52,250 nucleotides of DNA from Saprospiraceae bacterium (GCA_020628475.1 JAHDFB010000007.1:1-52250); one strand, 5' to 3'. Positions 9,245 to 18,552 are shown, counted from the first letter of the stretch. Translations and numbers: made by a program. Notes: generated by a model not told the origin, from the letters alone.

Positions 9245-10474
9245 ATGAAGATTCTTCAACTATGTAAAAAATTCCCGTATCCATTAAAAGATGGGGAATC
9301 CATAGCTGTTACTTATTTATCACGTGCCTTACATGAATTGGGTTGTCAAATGACCCTACTTTGTATGAATACAACAAAGCATTATACCGATATAGCTGAG
9401 TTACCATCTGATTTCAATCATTATGAAAATATCCATGTTACAGAATTGGATAACGCTGTTAAGCCCATAGAAGCATTCAAGAATTTATTCTCAAAAGATT
9501 CGTATCACGTTTCTAGGTTTATCTGCAACGAATTCAAAGAAGAACTGATCAAATTACTGAAATCACAGAAATTTGATATTGTTCAATTGGAAACCTTATA
9601 CCTGGCGCCTTATGTAGAGGTAATAAGAGAGCACAGTGACGCCCTCATCACGATGAGAGCACATAATGTGGAACATGAAATTTGGGAGAGAATAACCAAG
9701 AATACGAAGTTGTTACCCAGGAAATGGTACATATCGTATTTAACTAAAAAATTGAAACGATTCGAATTGGATCGTCTCAATGACTATGATTATTTAGTAG
9801 CCGTGACGGATAAAGACCTCAAAAAATTCAAGAAGTTAGGCTATAAAAATGGTGCGGTTGCTTCACCCATTGGTATTGATGTAACAGATTACAATAATAA
9901 AGATTTACAATACGATAATCTTTCCATGTGCTTTATTGGTTCCTTAGATTGGATGCCCAATTTGGAAGGATTGGATTGGTTCTTAGATCATGTTTGGGGA
10001 CAAGTGAAGACAAAGTTTCCAGATCTTGAATTCCATGTCGCCGGAAGAAATACGCCGTCCAAGATTAAGAATCTAGAAAGTGAAAATCTAAAGATTCACG
10101 GCGAGGTATCTTCAGCCATTCAATTTATAGATGCGCATCCGATTATGCTCGTTCCGCTTTTTAGTGGTAGCGGTATGCGCGTAAAAATATTGGAAGGATT
10201 AGCACTGGGAAGAATCATAATTACGACCTCCTTGGGACTCGAAGGTATCGATGCACAACATATGAAAGAAGTCATGATTGCGGATACACCAGAGGAATTT
10301 ATGCGATGTATTGATTTCTGTCACCACTATCCCAACAAATTAAAGGAGATATCAGAACGTGCAAAGACTTTTGTTAAACGTCATTATGACAATCAAACCA
10401 ATGCTTATGACCTCAAAAATCTCTACATGAGATTATTAAAGAAGTATAAGCCAGAATCTATAGGAATTCAATAA
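9245..10474 (+). CDS. Glycosyltransferase, GT4-like (GT-B fold)
   Basis: A 409-residue protein starting MKILQLCKKFPYPLKDGES, the typical start of an N-terminal GT-B acceptor domain. The C-terminal donor-binding half begins around MCFIGSLDWMPN and carries GSGMRVKILEGLALG (about 309-323), the E-x7-E type nucleotide-sugar region of family GT4. It should transfer a sugar from a nucleotide donor to a lipid or glycan acceptor at the inner face of the cytoplasmic membrane. A second, similar glycosyltransferase follows after 56 nt. Sugar and acceptor cannot be told; lipopolysaccharide or exopolysaccharide assembly is likely. Confidence 0.88.
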   Translation: MKILQLCKKFPYPLKDGESIAVTYLSRALHELGCQMTLLCMNTTKHYTDIAELPSDFNHYENIHVTELDNAVKPIEAFKNLFSKDSYHVSRFICNEFKEELIKLLKSQKFDIVQLETLYLAPYVEVIREHSDALITMRAHNVEHEIWERITKNTKLLPRKWYISYLTKKLKRFELDRLNDYDYLVAVTDKDLKKFKKLGYKNGAVASPIGIDVTDYNNKDLQYDNLSMCFIGSLDWMPNLEGLDWFLDHVWGQVKTKFPDLEFHVAGRNTPSKIKNLESENLKIHGEVSSAIQFIDAHPIMLVPLFSGSGMRVKILEGLALGRIIITTSLGLEGIDAQHMKEVMIADTPEEFMRCIDFCHHYPNKLKEISERAKTFVKRHYDNQTNAYDLKNLYMRLLKKYKPESIGIQ

Positions 10475-10514
10475 TTCCTTTCGTTTAAGAAGCTCCAATT
10501 ATTGATTTAAATGC

Positions 10515-10522
10515 TAGCTTTG
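10515..10522 (+). promoter_or_regulatory. Possible internal -7 element
   Basis: TAGCTTTG matches TAnnTTTG, but it ends only 8 nt before the start codon of the second glycosyltransferase. If real, it would give an almost leaderless transcript. It may be a chance match. Confidence 0.25.
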
Positions 10523-10530
10523 ATGCTCAA

Positions 10531-11718
10531 ATGCAGCATAAGCCAACGATAGTAATTCTAAGTCCAAGATTTCCCTTTCCGATTGAAAAAGGGGACAAAT
10601 TGAGATTATACCATCAAATCTCTGAATTATCCGCTTATTTCAATATTCAATTAATTTCATTGACTGAAAACACCATTGAGAAAAATCATTTGGACAAACT
10701 AAAAAGTCTCTGTGCAGCAGTGCATTTAATCGAACAAAAGAATTGGCTGAATGTTCGCGCAATTCTGCGATCCTTCGGACAAGGCCAATCCATTCAAGAA
10801 AGCTATTATTATAGCAAATCCATTCAACTTGAAATCGATCGTCTGATAGAACAAATCAGTCCGGATGTCATTTTTGTTCAATTAATAAGAATGGCCAAAT
10901 ATGTAGAGCATACGAAGATTCCAAAACTAATCGATTATATGGACGCAATGTCTCTCAATATGTTTAGAGAGGCAGAAAAGCAATCATTTCCGCTATCATA
11001 TATATATAGAAGAGAGTCCAATTTGTTGAAGAAATCTGAAGCTCTGATGTCGCATGTCTTTGATGAGAAGTTTATCATCTCAGAGCAAGATTTGAATTAT
11101 TTAGAATCAATTGGAGTAAAAGACCTTCAGGTGCAAAGCAATGGAGTGGATTTGTCCTATTTTAACGCTGAAAACATCCAAGAATCTGTGGAATATGATC
11201 TTGTTTTTGTAGGTAACATGGGCTATCTACCAAATGTCCAAGCCGTAGAATATTTGGTAAACAAGGTGCTCAAACCATATTTGCCAAATTGCAAAGTATT
11301 GATTGCAGGAGCAAGACCTCACGATCGTGTTTTAAAACTTCAGAGTAATCAGGTAGAAGTATCTGGTTGGGTAGAAGATATTCGAAGCGCGTATTTAAAG
11401 GGAAAAGTGGTCGTGGCTCCAATATTTACTGGAGCAGGACAACAAAATAAAATTTTAGAAGCAATGGCTCTTGGAAGACCTTGTATTACTACATCTCAAG
11501 TCAACGCAGCCATAAAGGCATTACCGAATAAAGAAATTGTAATTGCAGACTCCACAGATGAATTCCAAGAACAGATTAAATTGCTTTTAAACAGTTCCGA
11601 AAATAGACAAAAGATTGGAAGAAATGCACGTATCTTTGTGGAACAAAATTTCAAATGGGAAAAGCAAGTTTCGGTGTTGCGATCAGCTTTGTGCAAACTT
11701 GCCAAACAGGATAAATAG
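10531..11718 (+). CDS. Glycosyltransferase, GT4-like, similar to the TIGR03087 sugar-transferase group
   Basis: A 395-residue GT-B type protein. The N-terminus (ILSPRFPFPIEKGDKLRLYH) resembles the sugar transferase group often found in exopolysaccharide loci. The donor-binding region has VFVGNMGYLPN (about residue 230) and GAGQQNKILEAMALG (about 300-314). It resembles its upstream neighbour in overall plan, which suggests related steps in one glycan pathway. Its TAG stop is followed directly by the ATG of the RibBA-like gene with no spacer, so the two are probably co-transcribed. Confidence 0.87.
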   Translation: MQHKPTIVILSPRFPFPIEKGDKLRLYHQISELSAYFNIQLISLTENTIEKNHLDKLKSLCAAVHLIEQKNWLNVRAILRSFGQGQSIQESYYYSKSIQLEIDRLIEQISPDVIFVQLIRMAKYVEHTKIPKLIDYMDAMSLNMFREAEKQSFPLSYIYRRESNLLKKSEALMSHVFDEKFIISEQDLNYLESIGVKDLQVQSNGVDLSYFNAENIQESVEYDLVFVGNMGYLPNVQAVEYLVNKVLKPYLPNCKVLIAGARPHDRVLKLQSNQVEVSGWVEDIRSAYLKGKVVVAPIFTGAGQQNKILEAMALGRPCITTSQVNAAIKALPNKEIVIADSTDEFQEQIKLLLNSSENRQKIGRNARIFVEQNFKWEKQVSVLRSALCKLAKQDK

Positions 11719-12852
11719 ATGAGTAAAGTAGATTTAGTATATCAAGATATTCAATTGGACACCATTCCAGAAGCTATTGAAGCTATTAAAAAAGGAGAAG
11801 TCATCATTGTTGTGGACGATGAAGATCGTGAAAATGAAGGCGATTTTATCTGTGCAGCAGAAGCCATCACTCCTGAAATTATCAATTTCATGGCTCAATA
11901 CGGACGCGGATTGATTTGCACGCCTATCAAAGAGAGCTTAGCGGATAAATTGGAACTAAATCCTATGGTGAGTTCAAATACGGCTTTACACGAAACTGCA
12001 TTCACGGTATCGATCGATTATTTGAAGAAAGAATGTTCTACAGGAATTTCAGCATACGATCGAGCAACGGGAATCAAAGCATTAACAGAACCACAGACCG
12101 TAGCCACAGATTATGCTCGACCTGGTCATATTTTTCCATTGAGAGCCAAAGAAGGAGGCGTTCTACGTCGAACAGGACATACAGAAGCAGCAGTCGATTT
12201 AGCAAAAATGGCCGGTTATTTTCCGGCAGGTGTGTTAGTCGAAATCCTAAATGAGGATGGCTCGATGGCTCGACTTCCTCAGCTAAGAGTAATTGCCGAT
12301 AAGCATCAGTTGAAATTGATCTCCATTAAGGATCTTGTTTCCTATAGAATGACTACAGAGCGAATTGTCCGGAAAGAATTCGAAACCGAGTTAAATAGTA
12401 AATACGGAACCTTAAAAGCGGTTGCTTATAGCCAAGTAACAACAGGAGATACGCATTTGGTATTGATCAAAGGTGATATTAGCCAACAAGAAGAAGTCTT
12501 GGTCCGTGTCCATTCTAGCAGTGAAACGGCCGATATTGTTTCTCATTTATTTGGTGATGGAGGGAAGGTTGTAGAAAAATCATTGGCTAAAATAGCCGAT
12601 GAGGGTCAAGGCGTATTTTTGTACATGAGGCACGGTGAAAAAGGAGAATCTATTATCAATAAACTAAAAGAAATTGATAATGATCCGAATAATGATCCAT
12701 TAAAATCGAATGTGCAAAGAGATTTTGGGGTCGGAGCCCAAATATTGAGAGACTTAGGGATCCGGAAAATAAAGTTGGTAACCAACAATCCCAAGAAGCG
12801 CATCGCATTAAATGGGTATGGCTTAGAAATTACGGAAACCGTAGGATTATAA
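11719..12852 (+). CDS. ribB: RibBA-like protein: intact DHBP synthase domain, degenerate GTP cyclohydrolase II domain
   Basis: A 377-residue protein with the layout of bifunctional RibBA. Residues 1-206 form 3,4-dihydroxy-2-butanone-4-phosphate synthase, which makes the four-carbon unit of riboflavin from ribulose 5-phosphate; the signatures DDEDRENEGD (33-42), RPGHIFPLRAKEGG (134-147), RTGHTEAAVDL and EILNEDGSMAR are intact. Residues about 207-377 align with GTP cyclohydrolase II, but the zinc motif HSxC...CDCG is replaced by a stretch at 265-282 (HSSS...GDGG), and there is no cysteine anywhere after C106. The C-terminal half has therefore probably lost GTP cyclohydrolase activity, as in other known RibBA homologues with decayed RibA domains, and a separate ribA is expected elsewhere. 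The ATG directly abuts the upstream stop. Confidence 0.92.
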   Translation: MSKVDLVYQDIQLDTIPEAIEAIKKGEVIIVVDDEDRENEGDFICAAEAITPEIINFMAQYGRGLICTPIKESLADKLELNPMVSSNTALHETAFTVSIDYLKKECSTGISAYDRATGIKALTEPQTVATDYARPGHIFPLRAKEGGVLRRTGHTEAAVDLAKMAGYFPAGVLVEILNEDGSMARLPQLRVIADKHQLKLISIKDLVSYRMTTERIVRKEFETELNSKYGTLKAVAYSQVTTGDTHLVLIKGDISQQEEVLVRVHSSSETADIVSHLFGDGGKVVEKSLAKIADEGQGVFLYMRHGEKGESIINKLKEIDNDPNNDPLKSNVQRDFGVGAQILRDLGIRKIKLVTNNPKKRIALNGYGLEITETVGL

Positions 12853-12859
12853 GATTCGA

Positions 12860-13912
12860 TTAAAATTGAGGACAAAAAGCACTGTCTTCTATAACTTCTC
12901 CAGTATAAGAGACGGAAATTTCAAAGACACCTAAGCCTTGCGCTTGATTGACCACATCTCGCATGTTGATATCATAACTGATACCGAGTAACATATTACT
13001 TACTTCAAAACCTGCAAATGAGGTGACATGGGCTATTCCCAAACCGCTGACGGAATTGGACGCTCGTACAAAAAGTCCCGTATGTAAGGCAGTTTTGTTA
13101 TTACTTAATAAATCATAACGGATTGTACTTCCCAATAGACTCTGAATATGAGATCCCTGAACTTGTGCGATGATTCGTGGAAAAATTGAAATACGATAGT
13201 TCAGTTGATGTTTTGTGCTGGCTTGCACTCCAAATAATAGAGGAAGTCGATTAACTTTAACCAAGTCAGGATCATTATTATCACTTTTCTTCCAAAAAGA
13301 AACATTCGGATTGCTGAGATGCTTTGTTGTAAAGCCTAAAAACATCGAATGTTTTTTACTAAACTCATTGGAATAATTCAACCCAATTCCAAAATCCGCT
13401 ACAGCAAAATTATTCGCCTGTAAATCTTCAATCGTTTCACCTTCAAATCCATTAACATTGTTGAACTGATCCTCGAAAAATAAATTTTCATAATTGATAT
13501 TCTTTTGAATCAAACCCGTTTCAAATCCTAGACTGAGGTATTGGTTGGTATATTGACTTAGAGCCTTGTGAAAGGCAAAAGATACACTCAAGGCATTGGT
13601 GTTCTGTTCGATCAATGAAGTTCTGTCCGAGAAGAATTTCAATCCAGCTGCACCGTAATCCGATTTTTTCTTTTCATTACCCAATAAAAAACGGTATTCT
13701 CCATTGAAGGCGTAGGTGGCAATCGGTACAGGACTGACAACTCTCCAAGCATCTCGGTAAATGGCACCAACTCGATAAGTACCATTGAAAGTACCGGTTA
13801 GCGCAGGATTTAAACTAAGTGGTGTGGCATAATATTGAGAAAAGTCAGCATCTTGAGCGAGTAAACCTCCTTGCGTGACCAACATTAAAATCATGAATCT
13901 CAATATCCTCAT
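12860..13912 (-). CDS. PorP/SprF family T9SS outer-membrane protein
   Basis: A 350-residue protein with a signal peptide (ending LLAQ) followed by the family's opening DADFSQYYATPLSLNPALTG. The rest alternates short amphipathic strands typical of an outer-membrane beta-barrel. Members are associated with type IX secretion and gliding motility and often pair with large secreted adhesins. Here it stands alone, converging with the ribB gene at a distance of 7 nt, with no PorE/PorK/PorL/PorM gene beside it. It may serve one of the T9SS cargo proteins encoded elsewhere, which is inference. Confidence 0.92.
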   Translation of the reverse strand: MRILRFMILMLVTQGGLLAQDADFSQYYATPLSLNPALTGTFNGTYRVGAIYRDAWRVVSPVPIATYAFNGEYRFLLGNEKKKSDYGAAGLKFFSDRTSLIEQNTNALSVSFAFHKALSQYTNQYLSLGFETGLIQKNINYENLFFEDQFNNVNGFEGETIEDLQANNFAVADFGIGLNYSNEFSKKHSMFLGFTTKHLSNPNVSFWKKSDNNDPDLVKVNRLPLLFGVQASTKHQLNYRISIFPRIIAQVQGSHIQSLLGSTIRYDLLSNNKTALHTGLFVRASNSVSGLGIAHVTSFAGFEVSNMLLGISYDINMRDVVNQAQGLGVFEISVSYTGEVIEDSAFCPQF

Positions 13913-13926
13913 ATCTATATTTTTTG

Positions 13927-13934
13927 CAAATGTA
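13927..13934 (-). promoter_or_regulatory. Candidate -7 element for the PorP/SprF-like gene
   Basis: On the minus strand this reads TACATTTG, an exact TAnnTTTG match, 14 nt before the start codon. No clear -33 element was found. Confidence 0.5.
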
Positions 13935-14097
13935 CAAAGCTAGAACGAATAATCTTAGATTATAGTTTGTCCAAGAGGCATTGATACTTGCATTTTTTGG
14001 TATAATTTATGCAGTATAATACCAGAAGTATCGTTTAGAACAAGAGTATTACTGATTAGGCAAATATATGGCTGGACGGAAAAAGAAGAAAAAGTTG

Positions 14098-14919
14098 ATG
14101 AAAAGAGCAAGTCTACCATTCGCGGTATGCGTGGTGGCCTGTAGCCCTGTTCGTAAACGTCCTTCTGACACCGAGGAAATAGTAACACAATTATTGTTTG
14201 GTGAATGCGTAGAAGTACTTCTCAAAAAACACAATTCTTGGATGCAAGTTCGTTGCCTTTGGGATAATTACGTCGGCTGGATTGATGCAAAACAAGTTGT
14301 TCAAGTCAGTCAAGAAGAAGTGGATCAGTACGATCAATCTCCTGTATATGCCTTAGATCTCGTCCAAAGCCTCTCGATGGAGGACAAGACCTTTCCAATA
14401 TTAATGGGAAGCCGACTTCCAAATTTTGATGGATTACACTGTAAGGTACATGATGAAAAATGTGTGTTTAACGGTACCGTGATTTGTCCAGATAAACTAG
14501 AAAGTATTACGGCAGAATTGGTCGAAAGAATAGCACGAAAATTCATCCATGCCCCTTATCTGTGGGGTGGACGATCTGTATTTGGTATCGATTGTAGCGG
14601 ATATACCCAGCTGGTTTTCAAATTGTTGGGTATAAGAATACCACGTGATGCCTCTCAACAAGTTCAAGAAGGGGACGTAATTGATTTCTTAGAAATGACC
14701 CAAGTAGGGGATCTTGCTTTTTTTGAAAACGAAGCCAAAAAAATCATACACGTCGGAATCATTTTACCGGATGACAAGATCATACATGCCAGTGGTCAAG
14801 TACGGATTGATCGCTTGGATCATCAAGGTATTTATGATAAAAAACGAAAAAAGTACACACATAAATTTCGAGTTGCAAAAAGAATCTTAAAGCTAGATGA
14901 AGGCATAGAAATTTCTTAA
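14098..14919 (+). CDS. NlpC/P60 family cysteine peptidase with N-terminal SH3-like domain
   Basis: About 273 residues from the ATG at 14098. An ATG at 14068 would add ten mostly lysine residues (AGRKKKKKL) that do not look like the usual start of this family, and no signal peptide is evident either way. Residues about 15-70 are SH3-like (IVTQLLFGECVEVL, VGWIDAKQV). The C-terminal NlpC/P60 domain has catalytic Cys166 in GIDCSGYTQ, His218 in IHVGI and a third residue, His230, in HASGQ. Such enzymes cleave peptide bonds in peptidoglycan stem peptides, often for recycling when cytoplasmic. The gene is divergent from the PorP/SprF-like gene and lies 32 nt before the cystathionine beta-synthase gene. 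Confidence 0.88.
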   Translation: MKRASLPFAVCVVACSPVRKRPSDTEEIVTQLLFGECVEVLLKKHNSWMQVRCLWDNYVGWIDAKQVVQVSQEEVDQYDQSPVYALDLVQSLSMEDKTFPILMGSRLPNFDGLHCKVHDEKCVFNGTVICPDKLESITAELVERIARKFIHAPYLWGGRSVFGIDCSGYTQLVFKLLGIRIPRDASQQVQEGDVIDFLEMTQVGDLAFFENEAKKIIHVGIILPDDKIIHASGQVRIDRLDHQGIYDKKRKKYTHKFRVAKRILKLDEGIEIS

Positions 14920-14924
14920 TTTTG
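14917..14924 (+). promoter_or_regulatory. Candidate -7 element overlapping a stop codon
   Basis: TAATTTTG matches TAnnTTTG; its first three bases are the TAA stop of the NlpC/P60 gene. It lies 27 nt before the cystathionine beta-synthase start, so that gene may have its own promoter. Confidence 0.4.
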
Positions 14925-14951
14925 TGCTTCTTTTTAAATGACAATAGCTTC

Positions 14952-16310
14952 ATGGATATAAAAAATAATATACTCGAAACAATCGGTAATACCCCTTTAG
15001 TCAAATTAAATAAAATTACAAAGGACCTTCCTTGTACTGTGCTGGCTAAGGTAGAATCTTTTAACCCAGGGCATTCTATTAAGGATAGAATGGGATTAAA
15101 AATGGTGCAGGATGCGATTGATGCAGGTCGAATTAAACCAGGTGGAACCTTTATCGAATGTACTTCAGGAAATACGGGTATGGGAATTGCACTTGCTGGA
15201 TGTGTCATGGGCTACAAATGTATCTTCACAACCTCTGATAAGCAATCCAAAGAGAAAATAGATATCCTGAAAGCTATGGGAGCAGAGGTGATCGTCTGTC
15301 CGACCAATGTGGAACCAACGGATCCAAGATCCTATTATTCCGTAGCAGAAAAGTTGAGTAAAGAAATACCGAATTCTTGTTGGCTCAATCAATACGATAA
15401 TCCAAGCAACGCGGTGGCACACTACGAATCTACCGGACCAGAAATTTGGGCGCAGACCCAAGGCAAAATAACCCATCTTGTGGTTGGAGTAGGTACTGGA
15501 GGAACCATCAGTGGTACGGGGAAATATTTAAAGGAACAGAACCCAGATATTAAGATTTGGGGAATCGATACGTACGGTTCCGTCTTTAAGAAATATAAAG
15601 AGACAGGAATTTTTGACGAAAAAGAAATATACCCTTACATCACTGAGGGAATTGGCGAAGATATTCTTCCTGAAAATGTGAATTTCGACATCATAGATAT
15701 GTTCGAAAAAGTGACCGATAAAGACGGCGCCATATATACGAGAAGATTGGCCAAAGAAGAAGGGATTATGATGGGATACTCTGCTGGCTCTGCGGTGGCT
15801 GGCTTGATACAATTGAAAGACCAGTTGAAGGAAGATGATGTAGTGGTGTTAATCTTACATGATCATGGAAGTAGATATGTTGGGAAAGTGTATAATGATG
15901 ATTGGATGCGTGAGCGAGGTTTCTTAGAAGAGGACTTACGTGTAAAAGATTTGATCCGTATGAAATCTACTGATCATTATTTAAGTATTGATGAGAATAC
16001 TACGGTGAAGGAGGCTCTGCAAATCATGAAAGAAAAGGATATTTCTCAAATGCCCGTGCAATCTGGTGATTCCATGGTAGGTTCTATTACCGAGGCATCC
16101 GTTTTAAATTTCTTATTGGATAGTCCTATGAAAAATGCGGATGAGAAGGTGTCTAAAATTATGGGAGAACCATTTCCAACGGTAGAGGCAGACATGGCTT
16201 GTAAAGCTTTGAATCGTTTTATCAGCAAAGATGTACCAGCGGTTTTATCGAGAGATGCAAAAGGGGATTTGGCCATTATAACACAGTACGATATTATCCA
16301 AGCCTTATAA
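14952..16310 (+). CDS. Cystathionine beta-synthase-type PLP enzyme with C-terminal CBS domain pair
   Basis: A 452-residue protein from the ATG at 14952; a TTG at 14922 in the same frame would add ten unlikely residues. It is a fold-type II PLP enzyme with the PLP lysine at K44 (GHSIKDRMG), the substrate loop TSGNTG and the phosphate-binding loop GVGTGGTISG. The last 120 residues form two CBS motifs (VKDLIRMKS..., KVSKIMGEPF...), a regulatory module that binds adenosyl ligands in this family. The core and the tail GSRYVGKVYNDDWM fit cystathionine beta-synthase, which condenses homocysteine with serine in transsulfuration; a cysteine synthase is the main alternative. It converges with kdsB 16 nt away. 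Confidence 0.88.
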   Translation: MDIKNNILETIGNTPLVKLNKITKDLPCTVLAKVESFNPGHSIKDRMGLKMVQDAIDAGRIKPGGTFIECTSGNTGMGIALAGCVMGYKCIFTTSDKQSKEKIDILKAMGAEVIVCPTNVEPTDPRSYYSVAEKLSKEIPNSCWLNQYDNPSNAVAHYESTGPEIWAQTQGKITHLVVGVGTGGTISGTGKYLKEQNPDIKIWGIDTYGSVFKKYKETGIFDEKEIYPYITEGIGEDILPENVNFDIIDMFEKVTDKDGAIYTRRLAKEEGIMMGYSAGSAVAGLIQLKDQLKEDDVVVLILHDHGSRYVGKVYNDDWMRERGFLEEDLRVKDLIRMKSTDHYLSIDENTTVKEALQIMKEKDISQMPVQSGDSMVGSITEASVLNFLLDSPMKNADEKVSKIMGEPFPTVEADMACKALNRFISKDVPAVLSRDAKGDLAIITQYDIIQAL

Positions 16311-16326
16311 TAAACGTATAATAAAA

Positions 16327-17058
16327 TTATGATTCCATGAGGGCTCTAGCTCGATCTAGGTCCTCTTGTGTGTCGATTCCGAAGCCTTGATAATCAACAG
16401 CAGTCGCACAGATGTCATAGTTGTTTTCTAACCAACGCAACTGTTCCAACATCTCTATTTTTTCTAAGGTACTAGTAGAAAGGGTCGTCAAGGCTTGCAG
16501 TGTTTCAGATTTAAAGGCATACATTCCAATGTGCTTTTTTATGCGATGCTGGATGTTCGCATCTCGATTATAGGGAATAGATGATCTAGAAAAATAGAGG
16601 ACCTTCTGTTGCTTATTCGTAACAAGTTTGACCACATTCGGATTATTTTGATCAGGAGCAGGGCCTTCCGTATATAAAGTTCCTATTGGCGCAATGGACG
16701 TCGCCATCAATTGAATCAGTGCATGAATTTCAGATGACTGGACCATAGGCTCATCGCCCTGTACATTAACGATATAGTCAAAGGAACCTTGAATCAATCG
16801 AGCGGCTTCTGCAACACGATCGGTTCCACTGACATGATGAGCACTGGTCATAATGACATCGATATTACGCTCTGCACAATGTTCAAATATGATGGGATGA
16901 TCCGTCGCAACGACCACTTTTGAAGCGATTTCGACAGATAAGCAATTATTGTAAACATGTTCCAATATGCTCATCCCAGCGATGGTCTTTAATAATTTAG
17001 CAGGCAATCGGGTAGAGTGATAACGAGCTGGAATAACAATAAGAACACGATTCATCAT
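16327..17058 (-). CDS. kdsB: 3-deoxy-manno-octulosonate cytidylyltransferase (CMP-Kdo synthetase)
   Basis: A 243-residue nucleotidyltransferase with the CTP-binding opening VIPARYHSTRLPAKLL, NVQGDEPMV and the RSSIPYNRD segment diagnostic of KdsB. It activates Kdo with CTP in the cytoplasm for attachment to lipid A, which indicates a Gram-negative type lipopolysaccharide core. The length is usual. Two consecutive ATG codons (17058 and 17055) make the exact start uncertain by one residue. No other Kdo gene is adjacent. Confidence 0.95.
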   Translation of the reverse strand: MMNRVLIVIPARYHSTRLPAKLLKTIAGMSILEHVYNNCLSVEIASKVVVATDHPIIFEHCAERNIDVIMTSAHHVSGTDRVAEAARLIQGSFDYIVNVQGDEPMVQSSEIHALIQLMATSIAPIGTLYTEGPAPDQNNPNVVKLVTNKQQKVLYFSRSSIPYNRDANIQHRIKKHIGMYAFKSETLQALTTLSTSTLEKIEMLEQLRWLENNYDICATAVDYQGFGIDTQEDLDRARALMES

Positions 17059-17383
17059 AAAAGAAACTTTTCAATCAATGTAAAAGTAGAAAATCTCTTC
17101 TAATACATCAGGTATCGACCTGGTCTGGTATGAGATGGATGCAAATGTCTGCAGGCACAATAATGGTGAATGATAAGAGTTACATTAGTATGGCCCCGGA
17201 AATATTGCCATGATTACACCAATGTTTCTTCAATTATAAAGCGAAAAAAAGTACGACCATAAGGCAAATTAAACCGTTGAAAATTCAATTCAAAAAATTG
17301 GATTGATTTTTGTAGTAGATTTGTTGTCAAAATATTATACATTAAAGTATTATTTAATATATTTGTATTTCAAACCGATTATT
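17059..17383. other. Intergenic region between kdsB and the LysM gene
   Basis: About 325 nt between divergent genes. The left two thirds hold no open frame or hairpin that I can support. The right third is AT-rich and carries two -7-like elements facing the LysM gene. Confidence 0.55.
17316..17365 (+). promoter_or_regulatory. Two candidate -7 elements for the LysM/RlpA-like gene
   Basis: TAGATTTG at 17316-17323 and TATATTTG at 17358-17365 both match TAnnTTTG. The second is 18 nt before the ATG at 17384. Their location inside the upstream frame extension supports the downstream start. Confidence 0.45.
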
Positions 17384-18544
17384 ATGAAGCGTTCTATGCA
17401 TTTTTTGTTCGTGATGTTGCTTCTTACAGTACCATCCGTGTATGTATCAGCCAATAGTTCATTAATTCCAGAAAAATTAATTCTTAAGGCAGATGATCAT
17501 CTTGGAATCATTTATACCCATGCCCTCCAAAAAAATCAAACCATTTACGGTTTAGCTAAATTTTTCAATACGAATATTGATAAAATTTCGGAGGCAAATC
17601 CTGGAGTTCAATTGAATGCGATTAAATTAAATCAACACGTGAACATTCCGATTAATACGGATATGATCTCCAGTGAAAGAAATTTATCGCCATCAAAAAG
17701 CTATATTCCGGTGTTTTACACAGTAAAAGCTAAAGACAATCTGTTCCGTATTTCGAAGGTTTACTTCGACCAATCTATTGATAATGTTATGAAAATCAAT
17801 AAATTGAATAGTATGGAATTGAGCGTAGGTCAAAAGCTTCTAGTAGGCTGGTATGAATATAATCCTGTATATAAGAAACGATTGGCTTGGGACAAGAAGG
17901 GTATTGAAGTGGATGCTAATCTGGATTATCAGATAACACATACAGCCAGTCCAAGGCCCAAACATTCACCGAGTTCTGAAGGATTGGTTTTTGACAAAGT
18001 TATTAGCTCTCGAGATGAAGTCGTATCAGATATTACCAATAATAAAATTGAAGAGAATCCGGTACATAAGCACAAAGAGGAACCGGTTGTAAAAGAATCG
18101 AAGCCGACTGTTACGGATCAAGAAGATCAAGCTGTATTGGAAGAAAAGGTAGAATCTCCCAATTCAGAAATAGAAACTGTCGATGAAGTAAGCTCAGAAG
18201 AAAGTTTGGAATTAAGCTCAGATCCTTTTGAAAATAGAAATGAAATATATCAAGGAGCTTATGAAGGAAAACCAGTAGTGAAATCAGATAATCTGAGAGC
18301 GCAATGGAATCCTAAATCAAAGGATAAAGTAAATCTATTTGCCTTGCATGCGACGGCTAAAACCAATTCTTACATTGAAATTTACAATCCAATGTTAGAT
18401 CGAAAAGTCTTGGCAAAAGTGGTCGGAAATATTCCTCCTAAAGCATTCAAGAAGAATGTCGATCTAATCGTATCGCCTAAAGTAGCGGAAACGCTCGGAG
18501 CAAAAGACAAAAAATTCTTCGTCAAAGTTCGTTTTATAGAATAA
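17384..18544 (+). CDS. Secreted LysM protein with C-terminal RlpA-like (double-psi beta-barrel) domain
   Basis: A 386-residue protein from the ATG at 17384, which gives a signal peptide (MKRSMHFLFVMLLLTVPSVYVSA); the frame extends back to a TTG at 17303 that would spoil it. Two LysM modules (about 43-90 and 110-156) should bind peptidoglycan. A charged, low-complexity Glu/Lys-rich linker follows (about 205-305). The last 65 residues (NLFALHATAKTNSYIEIYN..., KVVGNIPP, VDLIVSPKVAETLGA) resemble the RlpA-like domain found in many Bacteroidota LysM proteins. Whether it cuts glycan strands or only binds them cannot be told; the catalytic residues of true RlpA are not evident. It converges with cdd, 8 nt apart. 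Confidence 0.83.
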   Translation: MKRSMHFLFVMLLLTVPSVYVSANSSLIPEKLILKADDHLGIIYTHALQKNQTIYGLAKFFNTNIDKISEANPGVQLNAIKLNQHVNIPINTDMISSERNLSPSKSYIPVFYTVKAKDNLFRISKVYFDQSIDNVMKINKLNSMELSVGQKLLVGWYEYNPVYKKRLAWDKKGIEVDANLDYQITHTASPRPKHSPSSEGLVFDKVISSRDEVVSDITNNKIEENPVHKHKEEPVVKESKPTVTDQEDQAVLEEKVESPNSEIETVDEVSSEESLELSSDPFENRNEIYQGAYEGKPVVKSDNLRAQWNPKSKDKVNLFALHATAKTNSYIEIYNPMLDRKVLAKVVGNIPPKAFKKNVDLIVSPKVAETLGAKDKKFFVKVRFIE

Positions 18545-18552
18545 TCTGGAAC

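Noticed and set aside
14068..14097. Longer start for the NlpC/P60 protein with a lysine-rich leader
   Set aside because: The extra ten residues (AGRKKKKKL) are unlike the usual family start, and the ATG at 14098 places the SH3-like domain correctly.
17100..17200. Possible tRNA or riboswitch before kdsB
   Set aside because: No clover-leaf, no TTCGA-type arm and no CCA-like end were found; no known riboswitch core was seen.
17303..17383. Upstream extension of the LysM gene
   Set aside because: It begins at TTG, spoils the signal peptide, and contains two promoter-like elements.
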